From assembly GCA_964425595.1 (NCBI GenBank), contig CAYRMW010000001.1, positions 46,835-110,834 on the forward strand: a stretch of 64,000 nucleotides of DNA, written 5' to 3'. Positions 1 through 8,604 of this stretch are shown here, piece after piece. The position numbers were made by a program, and so were the translations under genes. This DNA is from Caccovicinus sp964425595 (lineage in GTDB: Bacteria > Bacillota > Clostridia > Lachnospirales > Lachnospiraceae). Every line of letters begins with the position of its first letter. Within the stretch, counting starts at the first letter, position 1. The notes beneath the pieces are model-generated. The model made no database searches and was not told the DNA's origin. It saw only the letters and a list, made by a program, of their open reading frames with translations.

Positions 1-2783
1 TGACCGATCAGCGTATAGGAAATGGCGAGCTCGCCCACCTTGCCGTCCGCCACCTCGCAGAGGATGGAACCCCAGTCCGGCGCGAAAAAGTCCCGCGGAT
101 CGACGCTATGCTCCACGCGGACGCCAAGCTTGTTTCCGAACGCCATCTTGCTGACCGCTTCAGCCAGGCCATGGCCTTCCACCGCATAAGCGGACAGGAT
201 CCGTCCGGCCCGGATATCCTCATGAAGTTTCCCGTAGCCGTCCATTAACTGCGCGTAATCCGGCAGATCATATGCATTTCTCCGGATCTTAAAGACCACC
301 AGCTTGCTTCCCGGATGCTTTAACTCCGGCGTGATGATGGTCCTGCTGCTGGCCACATCCACCGCGAAGGAGACTAACGTCGGCGGAACATTGATCTCAC
401 CGTGCGCCGCGTCATCAAACGTGCCGGACATGGAGTCCTTGCCGCCGATCGAAGGCAGCCCGAAACCAAGCTGCGCCTCGTACGCGCCTAAAAGCGCGCA
501 AAACGGCTGGCTCCACCGCGACGGATCGCCGGTCATGCGCTGGAAATACTCCTGGAAGGTAAAACGGATCCTGGAGAAATCGCCGCCGGCAGCCACGATC
601 CTCGCCACGGAGGAGACCACCGCGTAGACTGCCCCGTGATAGGGGCTCCAGCTGGACAAATAGGGATCGAAGCCGTAGCTCATCATGGTCACCGTATCGG
701 TGCTGCCCTCCGGCACAGGAAGCTTTGCCACCATGGACTGCGTTTCCGTCAGCTGGTACTTTCCGCCGTAAGGCATATATACGCTTCCCGCGCCGATGGA
801 GCCATCAAACATCTCCACCAGGCCCTTCTGAGAGCAAACATTTAGGGAAGACAACAGCCGCATCCACGTCTCCCGCACATCGCCGGCCTCCCGGCGCGTA
901 AACGGATTCCCCTCGCGCGACGGGATGGAGACTGAAACGTCAGCCTCCTGATGGGCGCCGTTGGTGTCCAGGAAGGCGCGGCTTAAATCAACGATGGTCT
1001 TTCCCCGCCAGCGCATGACCAGCCGCGGAACCTCCGTAACTACCGCGACGCAGACTGCCTCCAGGTTCTCCTCAGCCGCGTAAGCCAGAAAACGCTCCTC
1101 ATCCTTCGGCTCCACGACCACCGCCATCCTCTCCTGGGACTCGGAAATGGCGATCTCCGTTCCATCCAGTCCGGCGTACTTCTTCGGCACCTTGTCCAGA
1201 TCGATCGCAAGCCCGGGAGCCAGTTCACCGATCGCCACCGATACGCCGCCCGCGCCGAAATCGTTGCACTTTTTGATGATGCGGGACACCTCGGGGCGGC
1301 GGAACATCCTCTGGATCTTCCGTTCTGTCGGCGCATTCCCCTTCTGCACCTCCGCGCCGCACACTTCGATGGAGGCCTCCGTATGCACCTTGGACGAGCC
1401 GGTGGCGCCGCCGATGCCGTCACGGCCGGTACGTCCGCCCAACAGGATGATCACATCACCAGGGTCCGCGGTTTCCCGGATCACATTCTTGCGCGGGGCC
1501 GCGCCCATGACGGCGCCGATCTCCATGCGCTTGGCCGCATAGCCGGGATGATAGATTTCTTTAACATAGCCGGTCGCCAGGCCGATCTGATTCCCGTAGG
1601 AACTGTAGCCGTGAGCCGCCTCGGTTACGATCTTTTTCTGCGGGAGCTTCCCGTGGAGCGTCTCGCTTAAGGAACGGGTCGGATCTGCCGCGCCGGTGAC
1701 CCGCATGGCCTGATAAACGTAAGTCCGGCCGGATAACGGATCGCGGATTGCGCCGCCAAGACAGGTGGCCGCGCCGCCGAAGGGTTCGATCTCCGTGGGA
1801 TGGTTATGCGTCTCATTCTTAAAGTTCACCAGCCATTCCTCGGTCTTGCCGTCGATGGTCACCGGCACCACGATGGAGCAGGCATTGATCTCCTCGGATA
1901 CCTCCATATCTTCCAGCTTTCCCTCTGCCCGGAGCTTCTTCATGGCCATCAGGGCCAGATCCATCAGGCAGACGAACTTGTCATCCCTTCCTTTGTAGAT
2001 CACTTCCCGGTCAGCCAGATACTGCCGGTAGGTCTCCTCGATGGGCGTCCGGTAATCGCCGTCGCCGAAGGTCACCTCCTTTAACTCCGTGGAAAAGGTG
2101 GTGTGGCGGCAGTGATCCGACCAGTAGGTATCCAGGACCCGGATCTCCGTGACGGAGGGATCCCGCTTTTCCTCCTCGGCAAAATACCGGCGGATGTGAA
2201 GAAAGTCCTTGTACGTCATCGCCAGGTTCAGCGACCGGTACAGCGCCTGAAAATCCTCCTCGTCCATCGTACAGAAGCCCGCAAACAGCGCCACGTCATC
2301 CGGCTGCCGAAAGTCCGTCACCAGTGTTTCCGGCTTCTCCGGCGACGCCTCACGGGAATCCACCGGGTTGATGCAGAAGGATTTAATCGCCGCCAGCGCC
2401 TCATCACTCACCTGACCGGAGATCACATACGTCGTGGCGGAGCGGATCACCGGCTCCTCCTCATTCAGCAGCTTCACGCACTGCTCGGCGGAATCCGCTC
2501 TCTGGTCAAACTGCCCCGGCAGATACTCCACCGTGAAAACCCGATCCCCCTCCTGCACAGGGAATTCTTCCATATAAATATGATCCACCGGCGGTTCAGA
2601 AAACACCGTCACCAGAGACCGGCGGAAGGTTTCTTCCGAAATATTCTCTACATCGTACCGGATCAGGACCCGGACACCGGTTACGGTGTCAATCCCCAGA
2701 TAATTGCTGATCTCCTCACGCAATTCCTTCGCCTTAACCGCAAAATCCGTCTTTTTTTCCACGAAAATCCGCTGAACGCTCAT
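1..2783 (-). CDS. purL: Phosphoribosylformylglycinamidine synthase PurL, 3' end outside the window
   Basis: Converts FGAR, ATP and glutamine to FGAM in cytosolic purine synthesis. I read 927 codons without a stop from the ATG at 2783, which has a GGAGGA ribosome site at 2791-2796; the frame runs off the left edge. The linker-domain motif DTYWSDHCRHTTF lies near residue 210, and the active-site block NETHNHPTEIEPFGGAATC near residue 320. The length and motif order fit the long single-chain PurL of Clostridia (usually about 1,250 residues), so the C-terminal glutamine amidotransferase domain should lie beyond position 1. Pfk lies upstream on the same strand. Identity is very sure; the missing end cannot be judged. 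Confidence 0.95.
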   Translation of the reverse strand, partial: MSVQRIFVEKKTDFAVKAKELREEISNYLGIDTVTGVRVLIRYDVENISEETFRRSLVTVFSEPPVDHIYMEEFPVQEGDRVFTVEYLPGQFDQRADSAEQCVKLLNEEEPVIRSATTYVISGQVSDEALAAIKSFCINPVDSREASPEKPETLVTDFRQPDDVALFAGFCTMDEEDFQALYRSLNLAMTYKDFLHIRRYFAEEEKRDPSVTEIRVLDTYWSDHCRHTTFSTELKEVTFGDGDYRTPIEETYRQYLADREVIYKGRDDKFVCLMDLALMAMKKLRAEGKLEDMEVSEEINACSIVVPVTIDGKTEEWLVNFKNETHNHPTEIEPFGGAATCLGGAIRDPLSGRTYVYQAMRVTGAADPTRSLSETLHGKLPQKKIVTEAAHGYSSYGNQIGLATGYVKEIYHPGYAAKRMEIGAVMGAAPRKNVIRETADPGDVIILLGGRTGRDGIGGATGSSKVHTEASIEVCGAEVQKGNAPTERKIQRMFRRPEVSRIIKKCNDFGAGGVSVAIGELAPGLAIDLDKVPKKYAGLDGTEIAISESQERMAVVVEPKDEERFLAYAAEENLEAVCVAVVTEVPRLVMRWRGKTIVDLSRAFLDTNGAHQEADVSVSIPSREGNPFTRREAGDVRETWMRLLSSLNVCSQKGLVEMFDGSIGAGSVYMPYGGKYQLTETQSMVAKLPVPEGSTDTVTMMSYGFDPYLSSWSPYHGAVYAVVSSVARIVAAGGDFSRIRFTFQEYFQRMTGDPSRWSQPFCALLGAYEAQLGFGLPSIGGKDSMSGTFDDAAHGEINVPPTLVSFAVDVASSRTIITPELKHPGSKLVVFKIRRNAYDLPDYAQLMDGYGKLHEDIRAGRILSAYAVEGHGLAEAVSKMAFGNKLGVRVEHSVDPRDFFAPDWGSILCEVADGKVGELAISYTLIG

Positions 2784-2893
2784 TTGACTTTCCTCCTTGC
2801 ATGAAATCCCACCCGCATCCTGTCTGTCTCATTATCCCGGTCGTGCCGGGCGCGCTGCCGGCGTCTTTTGCCGGATACACCCACAACGGGAAA

Positions 2894-2917
2894 GGGCAGA
2901 TGGATACCCGTCTGCCC
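2894..2917 (-). terminator. Hairpin between pfk and purL
   Basis: Ten-base-pair stem with one G-U pair (2894-2903 against 2908-2917) and an ATAC loop, located after the pfk stop. On the minus strand it is followed by only three T residues, so it is a weak intrinsic terminator or an attenuator upstream of purL. AT-rich sequence with TATAAT (2939-2934) and TATGAT (2925-2920) lies just before it, but no convincing -35 was found, so a purL promoter here stays uncertain. Confidence 0.4.
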
Positions 2918-2985
2918 CTATCATATCATGGTTATTATAAATAAGTAAAATTAATAGAGTTTATGTCATTTATTAGCCGTTCTTA

Positions 2986-4233
2986 TCAAACCTGTTCCAC
3001 ATCCGTATAATACAGATGTCTGGGAAGCCCGTCCACCATCACCGGCGTCAGCTCGGCCTGGATCAGCGGCCGGATGTAATTGAGAAAATCCGCCGTAACA
3101 AAGTCGCCGCTCTCATTGATCCACTCTCTGGGGACCTTCTTCTCTACATTAGCGATCTTATGCACATCGTAAATGTCCGTCACACAGATGTACGGATCAT
3201 CCGAAACGCGTTTTAAGATGATCATCTTTCCCGTCTCGCCCTCATGTGCGGCTTTCACGGCGGCGCCGCCTACCTGGAAAGCCTCCGTAATGTCCACTCT
3301 GGACACGATATGGGACGCGCAGCGCTGCAGGGAGTTAAATTCGATCGCTCTGGTCTTGCAGCCCACCTCACGGTTGATCTTCTCCGCCAGATAACGGGCC
3401 GTGCCGGTCAGCTGCTTGTGTCCGAACGCGTCTACAAAATCGATCCCGTCGGTCAGCTCGCATACATACTTTCCATCTGCCGTCTTTACCCCCTCGGAAA
3501 CCGCTATCACAACGGATTTTTTACGGAGATGAAGATCCGCCACCTTCTTCATGAACACATCCACATCAAAGGGAATCTCCGGCAGGAAGATCATATCCGG
3601 TCCGGGACAGTCTTCACACTTTGCCAGGGCCGCGGCGCCGGTCAGCCATCCGGCATTCCGTCCCATAATCTCCAAGATCGTCACATTCTGCTGGTCATAC
3701 ACCAGCCCGTCACGGATGACCTCCTTTGTGATGGAGCCGATATACTTGGCCGCGCTTCCGTATCCGGGAGTATGATCCGTAACCGCCAGATCATTGTCAA
3801 TGGTCTTGGGGACGCCCATAAAGCGGATCCTGCTGCCGTTGAGCAGCGCGTAATCCGAAAGCTTCTTGATGGTGTCCATCGAATCATTTCCGCCGATATA
3901 GAAGAAATACTCGATCTCCAGATCATCCAAGATTGAAAAAATCTTATCGTAAATCTCCCTGTCCTTGCTGATATCCGGCAGCTTATACCGGCACGATCCC
4001 AGATAGGCAGACGGCGTGCGCTTTAACAGCTCAATATCCAGATCGTTGCGGATATGCTTCTCCAGATCCACATAACGGCCCTCCAAAAGTCCCTGGATGC
4101 CATGGACCATACCGTAAACCTTCTTCGCTCCCCTGTCCTTGGCTGTCTTAAACACGCCTACCAGGCTGGAATTGATCACCGCCGTGGGTCCGCCGGACTG
4201 GCCTACAATCACATTTCCTGTTACTGGTGCCAT
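2986..4233 (-). CDS. 6-phosphofructokinase, probably pyrophosphate-dependent
   Basis: Phosphorylates fructose 6-phosphate in glycolysis, probably reversibly and with PPi as donor. The frame is open to 4317, but the ATG at 4233 is preferred: it has a GGGAGGT ribosome site and the promoter lies in the upstream extension. The 415-residue protein begins with a nucleotide/PPi-binding GQSGGPT motif. It has GGNDS at 114-118 and PKTIDND at 142-148. In the PFK family, Asp at the second position of GGxD and Lys (K143 here) in place of Gly in PGTIDND mark PPi users. Asn replaces the first Asp of the usual GGDD, which is a less common variant. PPi use is inferred from motifs. Confidence 0.88.
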   Translation of the reverse strand: MAPVTGNVIVGQSGGPTAVINSSLVGVFKTAKDRGAKKVYGMVHGIQGLLEGRYVDLEKHIRNDLDIELLKRTPSAYLGSCRYKLPDISKDREIYDKIFSILDDLEIEYFFYIGGNDSMDTIKKLSDYALLNGSRIRFMGVPKTIDNDLAVTDHTPGYGSAAKYIGSITKEVIRDGLVYDQQNVTILEIMGRNAGWLTGAAALAKCEDCPGPDMIFLPEIPFDVDVFMKKVADLHLRKKSVVIAVSEGVKTADGKYVCELTDGIDFVDAFGHKQLTGTARYLAEKINREVGCKTRAIEFNSLQRCASHIVSRVDITEAFQVGGAAVKAAHEGETGKMIILKRVSDDPYICVTDIYDVHKIANVEKKVPREWINESGDFVTADFLNYIRPLIQAELTPVMVDGLPRHLYYTDVEQV

Positions 4234-4282
4234 AATCTTACCTCCCAATTTTCTGCAAACGGATGCAGGTCTATCTTCTTCC

Positions 4283-4311
4283 ATCATACTACCGAAAGGT
4301 ATATTTTGCAA
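4283..4311 (-). promoter_or_regulatory. Promoter of pfk
   Basis: On the minus strand, TTGCAA (4311-4306), a 17-base spacer and TATGAT (4288-4283). Transcription would begin near 4276, about 40 bases before the ATG at 4233, which supports that start over the longer open frame. Confidence 0.65.
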
Positions 4312-4424
4312 GCGCAAGTTGCCATTCTTGTCAGATAATTTAAAAATTAACGTTATTTTTTGATCATTTTATAAAAAACAAAGGTACGTTCTACCGCTGA
4401 TGGTCCGCGGCGGCGCGGCCGTCC

Positions 4425-4985
4425 TTACGCATCAAAACTGTCCCGGTCAAGGCTCTCTGCCGGCGTCTGGCCAAATTCCCCGGTAACGCTCAGCGCGTCC
4501 ACCGCCATCTTCATCGTGGCCCTGATCTCCTCCGTCGGCAGCTGCATCCTCCGGGCCAGCTCTTCCAGCGTAGCCTCCCGGCCAAGCTCCCCGGCCATCT
4601 TTTGGGAAACCTCCTGGAGACGGTTGACCCTCTTAAGCATCTCCTCTTCGATTTTCTTTTCCGCGCCATGCTCTTCCAGTGACGCCTGAAGAAGCGCCAG
4701 AATCTGCTTCCTGGCCTGTGCCAGGAAATCGCCTTCCCTATACGCATGCACCGCCAGCGTCAGCCCCAGGTTCGCCTCCTGGATCAGGTCGCTCAACGGC
4801 ACGCCCTTGTCGCGAAAATCCTTAGCCACCGCAAGGGCAAGGATGAGGTGCCCTTCGATCAGCCGCTCCCGGGCCGCGTCATCCCCTGCCGCCGCCTTCG
4901 CCAGCAGCTCTTCCCTTTCCTGACCGGTACACGGCCGGATGGCCTTCAATTCCTCCAGATACATCTGGTAATACTCTTCGTTCAT
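4425..4985 (-). CDS. Sigma-70-like protein lacking region 4
   Basis: A 186-residue protein starting at an ATG with a GGAGAGAG ribosome site. Residues about 40-85 match sigma-70 region 2.1-2.3 (the stretch with DLIQEANLGL is the classical core-RNA-polymerase-binding signature). Residues about 120-170 resemble region 3, with the pattern GREATLEELARRM. There is no region 4 for -35 recognition, and the segment where region 2.4 would read the -10 lacks the usual aromatic residues. So it may bind core RNA polymerase but is unlikely to select ordinary promoters alone. It could be a specialised sigma factor, a sigma decoy or a relic; the intact frame argues against decay. It is divergent from the LysR gene. 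Confidence 0.7.
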   Translation of the reverse strand: MNEEYYQMYLEELKAIRPCTGQEREELLAKAAAGDDAARERLIEGHLILALAVAKDFRDKGVPLSDLIQEANLGLTLAVHAYREGDFLAQARKQILALLQASLEEHGAEKKIEEEMLKRVNRLQEVSQKMAGELGREATLEELARRMQLPTEEIRATMKMAVDALSVTGEFGQTPAESLDRDSFDA

Positions 4986-5057
4986 CTCTCTCCTCCATTT
5001 TTCCTTATCCCTGTCCTTCCCGCTGCCGTGCTGTCCTCCTCAGACGGACTTTTATCT

Positions 5058-5086
5058 TTACAACCCTTGCAAACCAATGGTAAAAT
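5058..5086 (+). promoter_or_regulatory. Promoter of the LysR gene
   Basis: TTACAA (5058-5063), 17 bases, TAAAAT (5081-5086). The predicted transcript start near 5093 lies just ahead of the AGGAGG site (5095-5100), giving a very short leader. It sits in the gap shared with the divergent sigma-like gene, so LysR-type autoregulation here is plausible. Confidence 0.5.
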
Positions 5087-5107
5087 AGCTTCCCAGGAGG
5101 ACGAACC

Positions 5108-6040
5108 ATGGATATTAATTATGAATTGTACAAGGTGTTTTACCACGTTGCCATAACCTTAAGTTTTTCCGAGGCATCCAAACAGCTGTTTATCTCGCAG
5201 TCCGCGGTCAGCCAGTCCATCAAGGTCCTGGAAAAGAAGCTGAACCAGACGCTCTTTATCCGCAGCACCAAGCGGGTCCAGCTGACGCCGGAAGGCGAGA
5301 TCCTGCTCAAGCACATAGAACCTGCCATGAACCTGATCCGCAAGGGAGAAAACCAGCTGCTGGAGGCCAATACCTTAAACGGCGGCCAGCTGCGCATCGG
5401 CGCAAGCGACACCATCTGCCGCTACTACCTGCTGGAGCACTTAAAGGCATTCCATCTGCGCTATCCCAACGTACACATCAAGGTCACCAACCAGACCTCC
5501 ATCGAATGTGCCCATCTTTTGGAAGCCGGCCAGGTCGATTTTATTATCACCAATTATCCGAATTCCGGCCTGACCAACACCCAAAATGTACGGATGATCA
5601 GTGAATTTCACGATGTGTTCGTGGCAGACCGCGCGCATTTTGCGCTGGAAGGCAAAAAAATCTCTCTCCGGGAGCTGCAGAAATATCCCATCCTTATGCT
5701 GGACCGGAAAAGCACCACCAGCGAATTTCTTCACCGGATGTTCCAGCGCAGCCAGCTCGACCTGGTTCCGGAAATCGAGCTCAGCAGCAACGACCTGCTG
5801 ATCGACCTGGCCCGCATCGGTCTGGGGATCGCCTTTGTCCCGGATTTCTGCATTCCCAGAGAGGAAAAGCAGCTCTATGTCCTTGTTCTGGAAGAAGACC
5901 TCCCCGCCAGGCAGCTTGTGGTGGCCTACAACGAAAGCCTTCCGGTCTCCCAGGCCGCCCTCCAGTTTATGGAGATGCTGCAGCCCGCGCCCGCCTCGCC
6001 CAAAAGCCGGCAAGCTTTTCCTCAACATCCGCAAGGGTGA
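5108..6040 (+). CDS. LysR-family transcriptional regulator
   Basis: A 310-residue regulator. Residues 1-60 hold the winged helix-turn-helix (SEASKQLFISQSAVSQSIK). Residues about 90-290 form the two-lobed effector domain seen in LysR and periplasmic-binding folds. Start ATG with AGGAGG seven bases upstream. The 3' end overlaps the convergent helicase gene by 74 bases, so the last 25 or so residues (proline-rich, low complexity) are also antisense coding sequence. No partner operon is adjacent in the usual divergent arrangement apart from the sigma-like gene. The ligand cannot be assigned. Confidence 0.9.
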   Translation: MDINYELYKVFYHVAITLSFSEASKQLFISQSAVSQSIKVLEKKLNQTLFIRSTKRVQLTPEGEILLKHIEPAMNLIRKGENQLLEANTLNGGQLRIGASDTICRYYLLEHLKAFHLRYPNVHIKVTNQTSIECAHLLEAGQVDFIITNYPNSGLTNTQNVRMISEFHDVFVADRAHFALEGKKISLRELQKYPILMLDRKSTTSEFLHRMFQRSQLDLVPEIELSSNDLLIDLARIGLGIAFVPDFCIPREEKQLYVLVLEEDLPARQLVVAYNESLPVSQAALQFMEMLQPAPASPKSRQAFPQHPQG

Positions 6041-8447
6041 CCGGGCAGTAGTCGCTCCACTCCCCCGGAAACAGCGCCAGATAGTCCGCCCATAGAAATC
6101 GTTCGTCCAAAAGGACGATGACCCCCTCATCCTTCACCGTCCGGATCACCCGCCCGGCCGCCTGCATCACTTTATTCATCCCCGGATACTGGTAAGCGTA
6201 GGCAAATCCCGGTTTTCCCTTCTGTTCAAAGTACCGGCGCAGGATATCCTGTCTGGCGCATACCTGAGGCAGGCCCGTGCCGATGATCACCACGCCGATC
6301 AGGCTTTCTTCCTTCAGATCGATGCCTTCCCCAAACACCCCGCCCGTCACGCAAAGCGCCGCCAGACTCTTTCGCCGCGCTCCTTCCGTCCGGTCCTGAT
6401 GAAACTTCGCCAGAAACGCCTCCCTGGCCGCCTCGTCCATATGGCTCTCCTGGATCAGCAGGCAGACCTGATCCGGATCCATCTCCTCCCGGAGGATCCT
6501 CGCGATCTGGTCCAGATACTGGTAGGAGGGACAAAAGATCATATAATTCCCCGGCCTGGCGCCCACCACCTTCTGAATGTAGGACGCCGCCTTCTGGTAT
6601 TCCCGGATATTCCTCCTGCTGTAGCGGCTGCTGACATCCCTTCCCACCAGGATAAGCCGGTTCTCCCGTGGGAACGGCGACCGCGCACAGATGGCATACC
6701 CGTCCGGCTCACCGCTCAACAGCTCCTTATAATACGGCATGGGAAGGAGGGTGGCCGAAAACAAGATCGTACTGACCCCCTGGTCCATACACGAACGCAG
6801 GCGCCCGGACGGATCGATACAGAACAGATTTACCGCGAAGGCGCCGTCCCCGCCAAGCTGGCTATAGATCGTATAGCCCTCATCCATGCGGTCCGCGGTA
6901 TTTAAAAAATCCCTGACCTGAAAATAAAAGTCCAAAACCTGGTCTCTGTCCTCAAACTCCGGATTCTCTTCCATAAACGCTTCCAGCACGGCATACATCT
7001 CCCTGACCTGTCCGATCAGGACATCCGCACATTCCAGGACAACATAGTGTTCACATTGCCGCTTCATTTCCAGAAGCGTCTTGTTGCAGGCACGCAGAAG
7101 CCTGGCCAGATGGGGCGAACGTCTTTTCACCAGCCGGGCGGCCAAAAGCACATCTTCCTTGACCAGCGCCGCGCTGTACATCTCTCTTCCCCGCGCAACC
7201 AGATTATGGGCTTCGTCGACCAGAAAGAGATAGCCGCCCTTTGTATCCTCCGCAAAATACCGTTTCAGCCGCACATTCGGGTCAAATACATAATTGTAAT
7301 CACAGATGATCCCGTCTGCCCAGCTGCTGATATCCAGACAGAATTCAAACGGGCAGAGCCGGTACTCTTTTGCGTAGGCAAGGATCCTCTCCCTGGTCAT
7401 GGCCGTTTCCTGATTGATGATCGCAAACACCCCGTCCTTGACCCGGTCATAGTGGCCTCTTGCGTAAGGACAGTCCTCCGGATTGCAGGAAGGCTGTTCC
7501 AGAAAACACAGCTTCTCCTTAGCGGTGATCGTCACGACAGAGAAAAAAAGGCCCCGTTCCCGAAGAAGGGCAAAGGCCTCCTCTGCCGCCTGCCGCGTCA
7601 TCGTTTTCGCGGTAAGGTAAAACAGCTTATCCGCCAGCCCCTCGCCCATAGCCTTCAGCGACGGAAAGATCACGGATAACGTCTTCCCGATCCCCGTGGG
7701 CGCCTGGATGTACAGATTCCGTCCTCTGGCAATCGCCCGGTATACATTGACCGCCAGCTCCTTTTGCCCCTCCCGGTACGAGAAGGGGAAGGCAAGCGCT
7801 TTCAGAGATTCTGTCCTTCGCCGGTCGTGCCGGCAGCGGTACTCGGCCCATTTGCGGTACTGACGGACCAGATCTTCAAACCACTGCTCTAATTCTTCAC
7901 GGGAACAGTCTTTCCGAAACCGCCGGATCTCCTCCGTTTCCATGGCGCAGTAGGTAAGCTGTACCCCGATCCGCTCAAGATCCTTTTCCAGGCACCAGAA
8001 ATAGCCGTAGCACATCGCCTGTGCCAGATGGACGCCCACCGGTTCTTCCAGCCGTGAAAGATCCATATAGACGCACTTGATCTCGTCAATGACATCGCCT
8101 TCCGGCTCTGTGATCACCCCGTCGGCTCTTCCTTCCACCAAAATGGTAAAGTCCTCGTCCCGGATCACATGGCGCATGGTCACCTCCGCCCGGTAACTGC
8201 CGCCCATGCGCTTCTGGATCTTTCGATGCAGACGGCTCCCCTTCTGCATGGCCTCCTTTATCGCTCCGGCGGTCCGCCGGTTGTCGATATCACCGGAACG
8301 GAACACAAACTCCACCAGTTCGCGCACGGCGATCCGGATCGGGTATGGCGCACTCTCCTGAGCCTTTCGTCCTTCCGGCATCTTCATCGGTTCCGAACCC
8401 GTTCCTCTCTCCTGTGCCGTCTCTGCCTTTGTGTTCATCCTCCGCAT
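5967..8447 (-). CDS. RecB/Cas4-like nuclease fused to an XPD/DinG-type helicase
   Basis: An 826-residue DNA repair-type enzyme. The N-terminal part shows PD-(D/E)XK nuclease motifs of the RecB/Cas4 class: H74, D109, E122-x-K124 and Q143-x3-Y147. The rest is a superfamily 2 helicase: APTGIGKT at 249-256, four cysteines suited to an XPD-like [4Fe-4S] cluster between about 315 and 375 (in CFLEQPSC, EDCPY and YRLCPF), a VDEAH box and a C-terminal QAAGRVIR arginine-finger motif. Start is ambiguous: the ATG at 8447 and one at 8438 both have close, non-ideal ribosome sites. It converges on and overlaps the LysR gene. Function is probably unwinding and trimming of damaged DNA; this is inference. Confidence 0.85.
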   Translation of the reverse strand: MRRMNTKAETAQERGTGSEPMKMPEGRKAQESAPYPIRIAVRELVEFVFRSGDIDNRRTAGAIKEAMQKGSRLHRKIQKRMGGSYRAEVTMRHVIRDEDFTILVEGRADGVITEPEGDVIDEIKCVYMDLSRLEEPVGVHLAQAMCYGYFWCLEKDLERIGVQLTYCAMETEEIRRFRKDCSREELEQWFEDLVRQYRKWAEYRCRHDRRRTESLKALAFPFSYREGQKELAVNVYRAIARGRNLYIQAPTGIGKTLSVIFPSLKAMGEGLADKLFYLTAKTMTRQAAEEAFALLRERGLFFSVVTITAKEKLCFLEQPSCNPEDCPYARGHYDRVKDGVFAIINQETAMTRERILAYAKEYRLCPFEFCLDISSWADGIICDYNYVFDPNVRLKRYFAEDTKGGYLFLVDEAHNLVARGREMYSAALVKEDVLLAARLVKRRSPHLARLLRACNKTLLEMKRQCEHYVVLECADVLIGQVREMYAVLEAFMEENPEFEDRDQVLDFYFQVRDFLNTADRMDEGYTIYSQLGGDGAFAVNLFCIDPSGRLRSCMDQGVSTILFSATLLPMPYYKELLSGEPDGYAICARSPFPRENRLILVGRDVSSRYSRRNIREYQKAASYIQKVVGARPGNYMIFCPSYQYLDQIARILREEMDPDQVCLLIQESHMDEAAREAFLAKFHQDRTEGARRKSLAALCVTGGVFGEGIDLKEESLIGVVIIGTGLPQVCARQDILRRYFEQKGKPGFAYAYQYPGMNKVMQAAGRVIRTVKDEGVIVLLDERFLWADYLALFPGEWSDYCPVTLADVEEKLAGFWARRARAAASP

Positions 8448-8584
8448 ATCCTCTTTCTCTAAGCGTTCCGTCCCGGCCTGCCCGCGCCCGACGGAAACCG
8501 AAAAAAACGCCCCCTTCCCTTTCCGGTTGCTCTCGCCGGCGGGGACAGGAGGCGTCTTGCTCTTTTATGCGGCGGCCGCGCGCC

Positions 8585-8604
8585 GTCTGCCGGCGCAGGC
8601 AGAC
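8585..8604 (-). terminator. Hairpin directly after the nitroreductase-like gene
   Basis: Perfect seven-base-pair stem (8585-8591 with 8598-8604) touching the stop codon at 8605-8607. No T-run follows on the minus strand, so it may stabilise the mRNA end rather than terminate transcription. Confidence 0.35.
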
